A stretch of 46,554 bases of DNA from contig CAQRDK010000008.1 of NCBI GenBank assembly GCA_948868795.1, forward strand, positions 1 to 46,554, given 5' to 3'. This document shows positions 41,026 through 46,554 of this stretch, one piece after another (position 1 is the first letter of the stretch; the number at the start of each line of letters is the position of its first letter). The translations under genes and the position numbers were made by a program. The notes beneath the pieces were generated by a model that was not told the DNA's origin, searched no databases, and saw only the letters and a program-made list of their open reading frames with translations. The DNA is from an uncultured Candidatus Saccharibacteria bacterium (GTDB lineage Bacteria > Patescibacteriota > Saccharimonadia > Saccharimonadales > Saccharimonadaceae).

Positions 41026-41148
41026 GGTGTCTCAAACCGCTTACGTTTAACACGCCACAACCCCAGACAAAACACACGAAATATTCAAATACATCAAAGA
41101 CTATGTAAAATTACTGGCGGGACTCACCGAAAAACTCACCAAAAAGGC

Positions 41149-41177
41149 TTGCCAAAGCTTCGCAGTTCGGCTACAAT
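41149..41177 (+). promoter_or_regulatory. Promoter of the ~100-nt RNA
   Basis: TTGCCA (41149-41154), 17 nt, TACAAT (41172-41177); predicted start near 41184. Confidence 0.65.
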
Positions 41178-41183
41178 AAGATT

Positions 41184-41281
41184 AGACATAACTATTATGT
41201 TAAGGTACTGTGTAAATGCCTTAAAAGGACTGATACTACTTCTTTACGACCACAACGATCGTGATAGTAGTATCATTTTTT
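41184..41281 (+). ncRNA. Small RNA antisense to a 36-aa peptide gene
   Basis: About 100 nt from its own promoter to a terminator: GATACTACT (41232-41240) pairs with AGTAGTATC (41266-41274), then ATTTTTT. It contains an SD-less 29-codon frame (ATG 41197, MLRYCVNALKGLILLL...) that may be chance. Its 3' half is complementary to the end of the minus-strand peptide gene. Confidence 0.5.
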
Positions 41282-41346
41282 GTTGACTGCGTTTGCAAAT
41301 AGTCACGCAGAAATCGCAGCAACTCGAGCAATAGACTTATCAGCAT
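41236..41346 (-). CDS. 36-aa peptide, possible type I toxin
   Basis: Hydrophobic/amphipathic start MLISLLLELLRFLRDYLQTQ, polar middle, then ITIVVVVKK at the end. Strong AAAGGAGAGG site directly before the ATG, and a minus-strand promoter TTGTTA-18 nt-TATACT (41442-41447, 41418-41423) giving a ~65-nt leader. The 3' end overlaps a convergent small RNA, as in TxpA/RatA- or BsrG/SR4-type toxin-antitoxin pairs. No sequence family recognised. The toxin role is inferred from layout and peptide character only. Confidence 0.45.
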   Translation of the reverse strand: MLISLLLELLRFLRDYLQTQSTKNDTTITIVVVVKK

Positions 41347-41417
41347 ATCCTCTCCTTTCTGCCATTTAACTCCACCCTCTACCTTTTAATGTCTAATCCG
41401 CCCGCCATGCGCCCCAG

Positions 41418-41447
41418 TATATAGCAAATCTTCTCAAAATAACAAGC
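41418..41447 (-). promoter_or_regulatory. Promoter of the 36-aa peptide gene
   Basis: Minus strand: TTGTTA (41442-41447), 18 nt, TATACT (41418-41423). The remaining gap to topA (41450-41660) is AT-rich and shows nothing further. Confidence 0.55.
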
Positions 41448-41674
41448 ACAAGCACGAAAGAAATCACATTTTCTTCACGCACGCCAAAAATCTTCAAAAA
41501 TCCGCCATTATATCACAAACCGTTCAAAACTTACAAGCACATCCTTTTACGACTTTAGCGCAAGCATTTTCCAAGAAAGCAATAGCGAATTCCCACAAAA
41601 TGCACAAAATACGCAAAAGACAGCAGGCCGCCAAAAATACCCCGCAAAATCTTCCGCCGAGCGCTTGACATGTG

Positions 41675-41683
41675 TGTTATTAT
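41675..41683 (+). promoter_or_regulatory. Extended -10 (TGTTATTAT) for leaderless topA
   Basis: TG at 41675-41676, TATTAT 41678-41683, 6 nt before the ATG at 41690. Confidence 0.55.
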
Positions 41684-41689
41684 AAATAT

Positions 41690-44119
41690 ATGCCTAAAAA
41701 CTTAGTGATCGTCGAGTCTCCGGCCAAAGCCAATACTATCGAGAAATACCTCGGTAAAGATTTTCATGTTCTCGCCTCCGTCGGTCACATCAGAAAAGAC
41801 ACCAAAGTCGACAAATCCACCTTCGATGTCACTTACGAAATCGACCCTGGGCACACTAAAATCATCTCCGACCTCAAGAAAGCCGCCAAAGCCGCTGATA
41901 CCGTCTGGCTAGCGACCGATGAAGACCGCGAAGGTGAGGCAATTTCTTGGCATCTGATGGAAGTTTTGAAACTCCCGAAGGGAACGAAACGTATCACTTT
42001 CCACGAAATCACGAAGCCAGCCCTCGAAGAAGCTATCAAAAATCCCCGCACCGTCGATATGGATATGGTCGCTTCACAACAGGCTCGCCAAACCCTCGAT
42101 ATGCTCGTCGGTTACGACCTCTCCGGCGTCGTTCGCCGCAAGGTCCCGGGTGCTATCTCTGCCGGCCGCGTCCAGTCGCCTGCCCTTCGCCTCGTCGTCG
42201 AACGCGAGAAAGAAATCGACGATTTCGCTGGCAAGGCCAAGTTTAAAGTCACCGGCAAGTTCCAAACCAAAGACAAAGATGAGCTCCCCGCTGTTCTCGA
42301 CAAAACCTTCGATACCGAAAAAGCCGCTACTGAATACCTTGAAAAGATCAGCCAAGCCGATTTTGAAGTTTCCGATATTACGACTAGCCCCGGCACCCGT
42401 AAGCCCGGCCCGCCCTTCACGACCGCCTCAATGCAAATCGAGGCCAACTCTCGCCTCGGTTTTTCCACGCGCACGACCATGACCGCCGCCCAGGCTCTCT
42501 ACCAAGCCGGTATGATTACTTATCACCGCACCGACAGCCTCAATCTTTCGAAGCAAGCGATCGCGATGACCGCCAGCTACATCGAGAGCAACTTCGGCAA
42601 AGAATACCTCAAAGTCCGCAATTTTAAGACTAAATCCGCCGGCGCCCAAGAAGCTCACGAAGCTATTCGCCCGACCCATATTGAGCAAGAAGTAGCCGGC
42701 AAGAACGAATACGAGAAGAAGCTCTATCGCCTAATTAGAAATCGCACCCTCGCGACTCAAATGGCCGATGCTCAGACCGAGAAAACTGTTGTAAAAATTA
42801 CAACACCCTCCGAACCAAAGCACACTTTCGAGGCCAAAGGTGAAGTTATTACTTTTGAAGGCTTCTTAAAAGTCACCGGTCGCGCAAAAGAAGATGAGCT
42901 CCCAGCCCTTACCGCTGGCGACAAACTTAAGACCGAAGAAATCATCGCCCGCCAAAACTTCGCCAAGCCGCCCGCCCGCTACACCGAAGGTTCGCTCGTC
43001 AAAAAACTCGAAGAACTCGGTATCGGTCGCCCATCGACTTACGCTTCAATTATGTCCGCTATCCAAGCCCGCGGCTACGTTATCAAAGGCGAATCCGAAG
43101 GTGAACCGCGCGACGTCATTCAGCTCAAACTCACAAAAGGAAATGTTCAACGCGAAATCGTCACCGAAAAAACCGGCTCAACCAAAGGCAAACTGCTCCC
43201 GACCCCGATCGGCGAGCTCCTCGCCGGTTTCCTGACCGACAACTTCAACAATATTGTCGATTACAAGTTCACCGCCAACATTGAAGAAGACCTCGACAAG
43301 ATCGCCGAACACAAACTCGAGCGCGTCAAGATGCTTCGTGATTTTTACGGCCCCTTCGAAAAAGAAGTTATTAAATCCGACGATGCCGCCCGCTACAACA
43401 ACGCCCGCGAGCTCGGCAAAGATCCCGAGACTGGCCGCCCAATCTACGCCAAAATCGGTCGCAATGGTGGCTTCATCCAGCTCGGCGATAATGAAAAATC
43501 TACCGGCGAGAAACCTCGCTTTGCTCCGCTTCCGAAGGGTAAAACCGAGAAGACCGTCACCCTTGAAGAAGCCTTGAAACAACTTGCTATGCCCGCCCTC
43601 CCGCGCTCTCTCGGCACCACCAAAGACGGCGCCGAACTCATTGCCGCAAGCGGTCCCTTCGGCCCCTACCTCAAAGCCGGCAAATACAACATCCCGATCA
43701 AGAACTACGACCCCTACACCATCGATTTCAAAACCGCCGCCGAGCTCTACCAAGCCAAAGTCGACTCTATCGTTGCTGACTGGGGCGATATCATGATTAT
43801 TATCGGCGCTTACGGCCCTTATATCAAAGGCCCCGGCCGTTTCAACAACGTCAAAATTCCAAAAGACGAAGATCCAAAATCAATCACCCTCGAAGAAGCC
43901 AAAAAGCGCCTCGATGAAAAGCCAAAAGGTCGTGGCCGTTTCGCCCGCAAGGCCACAGCCACATCAAAATCTGCCTCAAAGACCACAAAAGCCACTAAGA
44001 CCGCCGCCAAGAAAACCACCACCCGCAAATCCGCTACGACCGCCAAAAAGTCAACCACTCGCAAGACCGCCGCAAAAACCACGGCGAAATCTAAAACTGC
44101 CAAAAAATCCACGAAATAA
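41690..44119 (+). CDS. topA: DNA topoisomerase I
   Basis: 809 aa from the ATG at 41690; an in-frame GTG at 41672 overlaps the promoter and is rejected. Type IA enzyme that relaxes negative supercoils. TOPRIM start LVIVESPAKANTIEKYLG, acidic ATDEDREGEAISWH motif, catalytic Y278 in ITYHRTDS. No C-terminal zinc fingers with four cysteines; instead two TopoI-C repeats (GRNGGFIQLGD and GPFGPYLKAG/GAYGPYIKGPG blocks) and a ~65-residue Lys/Thr/Ala tail of histone H1 type. The tail probably adds DNA affinity, as in actinobacterial TopA. Confidence 0.97.
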   Translation: MPKNLVIVESPAKANTIEKYLGKDFHVLASVGHIRKDTKVDKSTFDVTYEIDPGHTKIISDLKKAAKAADTVWLATDEDREGEAISWHLMEVLKLPKGTKRITFHEITKPALEEAIKNPRTVDMDMVASQQARQTLDMLVGYDLSGVVRRKVPGAISAGRVQSPALRLVVEREKEIDDFAGKAKFKVTGKFQTKDKDELPAVLDKTFDTEKAATEYLEKISQADFEVSDITTSPGTRKPGPPFTTASMQIEANSRLGFSTRTTMTAAQALYQAGMITYHRTDSLNLSKQAIAMTASYIESNFGKEYLKVRNFKTKSAGAQEAHEAIRPTHIEQEVAGKNEYEKKLYRLIRNRTLATQMADAQTEKTVVKITTPSEPKHTFEAKGEVITFEGFLKVTGRAKEDELPALTAGDKLKTEEIIARQNFAKPPARYTEGSLVKKLEELGIGRPSTYASIMSAIQARGYVIKGESEGEPRDVIQLKLTKGNVQREIVTEKTGSTKGKLLPTPIGELLAGFLTDNFNNIVDYKFTANIEEDLDKIAEHKLERVKMLRDFYGPFEKEVIKSDDAARYNNARELGKDPETGRPIYAKIGRNGGFIQLGDNEKSTGEKPRFAPLPKGKTEKTVTLEEALKQLAMPALPRSLGTTKDGAELIAASGPFGPYLKAGKYNIPIKNYDPYTIDFKTAAELYQAKVDSIVADWGDIMIIIGAYGPYIKGPGRFNNVKIPKDEDPKSITLEEAKKRLDEKPKGRGRFARKATATSKSASKTTKATKTAAKKTTTRKSATTAKKSTTRKTAAKTTAKSKTAKKSTK

Positions 44120-44267
44120 TCTCCCAAAACCACCAAAAAAGTGCTATAATAAATCATAGAAAGCCAACGAAATCGAGTTTTTGCAAAATATTCAGCGAGT
44201 TTTACATATTACGCTACACAATATATAAGACTTTCCGAAAAACTTCGTAAAAACCTTGAAAAAGCCG

Positions 44268-44296
44268 TTGACAGTAACATCAAAATATGCTATCAT
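44268..44296 (+). promoter_or_regulatory. Promoter of the sigma-region-4/HARE-HTH gene
   Basis: TTGACA (44268-44273), 17 nt, TATCAT (44291-44296) with TGC in front. A second TGCTATAAT box at 44142-44150 has no clear product; the gap between topA and here is otherwise empty. Confidence 0.75.
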
Positions 44297-44348
44297 AAAG
44301 TAAATGTAATATTAATTTTATGTTCGGGTGGGGAACGAAAGGGACCTG

Positions 44349-45395
44349 ATGGACCAGAACGCCAGCATTATCGAAAACGCCATTTCGGGTAGCTTAAATA
44401 TCATTGAGCAAGAGCGCGAACGCGAAATTATTTCTCGCCGCTTCGGACTCACCGGCCAAAAAGAAACCCTCGAGCAAATCGGCGAACTCCTAAATATCAC
44501 CCGTGAGCGTGTCCGCCAGCTCGAAAAAGCCATTCTCGTACGCCTCCGCATTGGCGCCGAGGAAGGGCACATCGCCGAGCTTGCCGCCGCCGAGAAACTT
44601 ATTATTCGCAACTTGACCGAGCTCGGCCGCGTCGCGCGCACCGTTGATCTCGCGAAGCGCATCCATGGCCGCGAAGACGTCACTTATGAAGAACGCGCGC
44701 AGCTGGTTTTCTTGAGTTCCATCTCTAGTCACCTCACCTGCATCGACGAAAATGATTCTTACTATTCTGCTGTCGGTATCGCCAGCTACGGCGACGCTGA
44801 AGCAATCGAGAAGCGCGTTGACGAAGTTGTTAGCATCATCAAGAAGCAAAAAGAGCCGATGACAATTGAACAACTTGACAACGTGCTTTCTTATGAACAT
44901 CCAGACAACATCAAAGCGATTGCGTCTATCTCCAAACAACTTGCTTCCTTGAATGGCCTCTGGGGTCTCGCCAAATGGCCAACTGTCAACCCGCGCAACA
45001 TCCGCGACAAGATCTTCGTCGTTCTCGAAGCCAAAAAAGAACCAATGCACTTCTCCGACATCGCAAAAGACATCGCGAAATCCGATTTCCGCCGCAAAAA
45101 CGTCACCGTCCAAGCCATCCATAATGAACTTATCAAAGATCCTCGTTTCATCCTAATTGGTCGTGGCATCTACGCCTTGAACAGCTGGGGTTACGCCCGC
45201 GGCACCGTCGCTGAAATTATCAAAACTATCCTGAAAGAAGCCGGCGAACCGCTCACCCGTGAAGAAATCGTCAAACGCGTCCTCCACGCCCGCAAAGTCA
45301 AAGAAACCACCGTCCTCCTTAATCTCCAGAACAAAGAACTTTTCGACAAAGTTGGCCGCGACCGCTACACTCTTGCGAAAACCAACGCCGACTAA
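44349..45395 (+). CDS. Sigma-70 region 4 / HARE-HTH fusion regulator
   Basis: 348 aa from the ATG at 44349, which has AAAGGG 5 nt upstream; an in-frame GTG at 44328 lacks a site. Residues about 20-70 look like sigma-70 region 4 (SRRFGLTGQKETLEQIGELLNITRERVRQLEKAILVRLR), including the -35 recognition helix, but regions 1-3 are missing. Two winged-helix segments at about 205-272 and 280-340 (MHFSDIAKDIAKSDFRRKNVTVQAIHNELIKDPRFILIGRGIYAL; LTREEIVKRVLHARKVKETTVLLNL...RYTLA) match the HARE-HTH type found in the RNA polymerase delta subunit. Likely an RNA-polymerase-associated regulator; its targets are unknown. Confidence 0.8.
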   Translation: MDQNASIIENAISGSLNIIEQEREREIISRRFGLTGQKETLEQIGELLNITRERVRQLEKAILVRLRIGAEEGHIAELAAAEKLIIRNLTELGRVARTVDLAKRIHGREDVTYEERAQLVFLSSISSHLTCIDENDSYYSAVGIASYGDAEAIEKRVDEVVSIIKKQKEPMTIEQLDNVLSYEHPDNIKAIASISKQLASLNGLWGLAKWPTVNPRNIRDKIFVVLEAKKEPMHFSDIAKDIAKSDFRRKNVTVQAIHNELIKDPRFILIGRGIYALNSWGYARGTVAEIIKTILKEAGEPLTREEIVKRVLHARKVKETTVLLNLQNKELFDKVGRDRYTLAKTNAD

Positions 45396-45443
45396 CCCAG
45401 CAACTTACAAAACTAAAAAACAAACAATAATCGATAAGTTATA

Positions 45444-46554
45444 ATGCTAGCACAAATCATTCATTTCATACTTCAACCGTTCGTTTGGGTTCCGATCGTC
45501 GGGATTCTGGCTTTTCTCACCTTCCGAAACTACAAAAAGCTCAATCGCCTGAAGGTTCTGAACGTTGATTCCGTGCTACTCATGCTCGAGATTCCGCGCG
45601 CTAATGATAAAAAGGAATTGGCCGCTGAGCAACTTTTCGCTAGTCTCCACGGTATTTTGCGCGATGCCGAAGAATTGAAAAACTCTGGCGGCGTCCAAGA
45701 ACACTTGAGCTTCGAAATCGTCTCAACTAGCGGTCAGATCCGCTTCTATGTCTGGGTGCCAAAAATCCTCCAGAGTTTCGTTGAAGGCCAGATTTATGCC
45801 CAATATCCGACCGTCCAGATTTACAAAATGAACGACGATTATGTCGACGACCGCGAAAAATATCCGGTTATTTATTCCGCCGAGCTCGACCTCATCGAGA
45901 ACGAAGCCCTCCCAATTAAAACTTTCGACAACTTCGAAGTCGACCCGCTCGCTGGCATCACCGGCACTCTCGCGAAGCTCAGCCCTGACGCTTCCGAAGA
46001 ACTTTGGATTCAAATTCTCACTCGCCCGATTCCTGACGATTGGCACAAACAAACCACCGACAAATGGGTTAAAAAAGTCAAATCTGGCCGCAAGCCTCTC
46101 TTTGGCGTTGGCCCAGATTGGACTTGGTGGATTGAAGCTCTCGGCGCTCTCTTCCGCCCGCCCGCTGGCGGCACCGGCGACACGACTAAGGTCGAGCTCT
46201 CCGAGCGCGACAAAACTCGCATCTCCAAAGCCGAAGAAAAGGCTACTAAACTCGGTTATGAAGTCAAAATCCGCCTCGCCTACCTCGGCCAGGACCAGAC
46301 TAGCGCAAAGCTCAATATGCAAGCCCTCGTCGGTACTTTCAAGCAATATAACTCCACAAACCTCAACGGGTTCAAACTCACCGGCGGCAGTTTTAAGTCC
46401 GAAGACCTCGACGCCTACAAAATGCGCCAGTTCGCCGACCACGGCTTCATCCTAAACATCTCCGAGCTCGCCTCCGTCTATCATCTCCCCCACACCTCCG
46501 TCGAGACCCCAAACATCGTCTGGGCTTCCTCAAAAACCGCTGAACCCCCCGCGA
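45444..46554 (+). CDS. N-terminal part of a large membrane-anchored protein, possibly a conjugation-type ATPase
   Basis: 370 codons are seen and no stop is reached, so the gene runs past the window end. Membrane segment about 5-27, a cytoplasmic basic stretch, then VLLMLEIPRANDKKELAAEQLFASLHGILRDAEE and a long mixed region. The IPR..DKKELAAEQ.FASLHGI pattern resembles, from memory, CPR proteins annotated as type IV secretion or conjugative DNA-transfer ATPases. The ATPase motifs would lie downstream and cannot be checked. A TATAAT (45440-45445) overlaps the ATG, so the true promoter or start is uncertain. It lies 48 nt after the regulator gene. Confidence 0.6.
   Translation, partial: MLAQIIHFILQPFVWVPIVGILAFLTFRNYKKLNRLKVLNVDSVLLMLEIPRANDKKELAAEQLFASLHGILRDAEELKNSGGVQEHLSFEIVSTSGQIRFYVWVPKILQSFVEGQIYAQYPTVQIYKMNDDYVDDREKYPVIYSAELDLIENEALPIKTFDNFEVDPLAGITGTLAKLSPDASEELWIQILTRPIPDDWHKQTTDKWVKKVKSGRKPLFGVGPDWTWWIEALGALFRPPAGGTGDTTKVELSERDKTRISKAEEKATKLGYEVKIRLAYLGQDQTSAKLNMQALVGTFKQYNSTNLNGFKLTGGSFKSEDLDAYKMRQFADHGFILNISELASVYHLPHTSVETPNIVWASSKTAEPPA

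Noticed and set aside
41672..41689. Upstream GTG start for topA
   Set aside because: It would place the start inside the -10 box; the ATG at 41690 fits the leaderless spacing and the conserved protein start.
44142..44267. Second promoter-like box downstream of topA
   Set aside because: TGCTATAAT is present but no start codon, structure or terminator follows; the TTGACA-17-TATCAT promoter better explains the next gene.
1..46554. CRISPR arrays, insertion sequences, integrase or phage genes
   Set aside because: No regularly spaced direct repeats, transposase-like or recombinase-like proteins were seen on either strand.

Overview
The window looks like a chromosome segment of a Patescibacteria/CPR bacterium, most likely a Saccharibacterium (TM7). 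This is inference from gene content and style: short housekeeping genes, strong preference for C-ending codons (ATC, CTC, GTC, GAC), TGA used as an ordinary stop, no biosynthetic pathways, many single-pass membrane proteins with Lys/Ala/Pro-rich cytoplasmic tails, a sortase, and a FISUMP-type surface protein. A very regular promoter layout also stands out. At least 11 protein genes and two micro-ORFs have an extended -10 box (TGnTATAAT-like) ending only 6-8 nt before the start codon, which implies leaderless mRNAs. Other genes have normal leaders and strong Shine-Dalgarno (SD) sites.

Layout. 1-8.6 kb: a CDP-alcohol phosphatidyltransferase-like protein, a GT4 glycosyltransferase, metK, a DUF6512-like membrane protein, a GntR/YtrA-like regulator with its ABC transporter, and a NatAB-like ABC exporter preceded by a leaderless micro-ORF with a C9 tract. 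8.6-13.2 kb: a DUF1653 protein, a Y-family polymerase with a YolD-like partner, and a CadC-type ArsR repressor with a CadA-type metal P-ATPase under a double operator. 13.3-22 kb: envelope proteins (anchored hypothetical, sortase, PEGA protein, DUF4367-like protein, DUF3048/YerB protein), tRNA-Leu(CAA) and gltX.

22-27.6 kb is the most unusual part. It holds a protein built from two related halves behind a structured leader, a secreted FISUMP-domain protein with a palindrome at its 3' end and a long structured leader, tRNA-Glu(CTC), and a promoter-driven RNA. That RNA carries a start-less, Asn-codon-packed copy of the FISUMP C-terminus, resembling the template repeat of a diversity-generating retroelement (DGR). 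A large anchored adhesin-like protein follows. 27.6-37.5 kb: der, a PhoH-type ATPase, dus, lepB, a polytopic membrane protein, htrA, prmC, prfA, tRNA-Val(CAC), a small membrane protein and pth.

37.5-39.6 kb is a GC-richer island of three unrecognised genes using AAG/GAG/CTG codons unlike their neighbours. 39.6-46.5 kb: dprA, then about 1 kb without a long ORF, topA, a sigma-region-4/HARE-HTH protein, and the start of a large membrane-anchored protein that runs off the window. The 1-kb gap holds a ~330-nt structured RNA with a consensus promoter and terminator, and a compact convergent pair: a ~100-nt RNA opposite a 36-aa peptide gene, resembling a type I toxin-antitoxin layout.

The strongest candidates for undescribed biology are the template-repeat-like RNA (25.4-25.8 kb), the ~330-nt RNA (40.7-41.0 kb) and the convergent small-peptide/RNA pair (41.2-41.4 kb). 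All were found by eye; no database or folding program was run.
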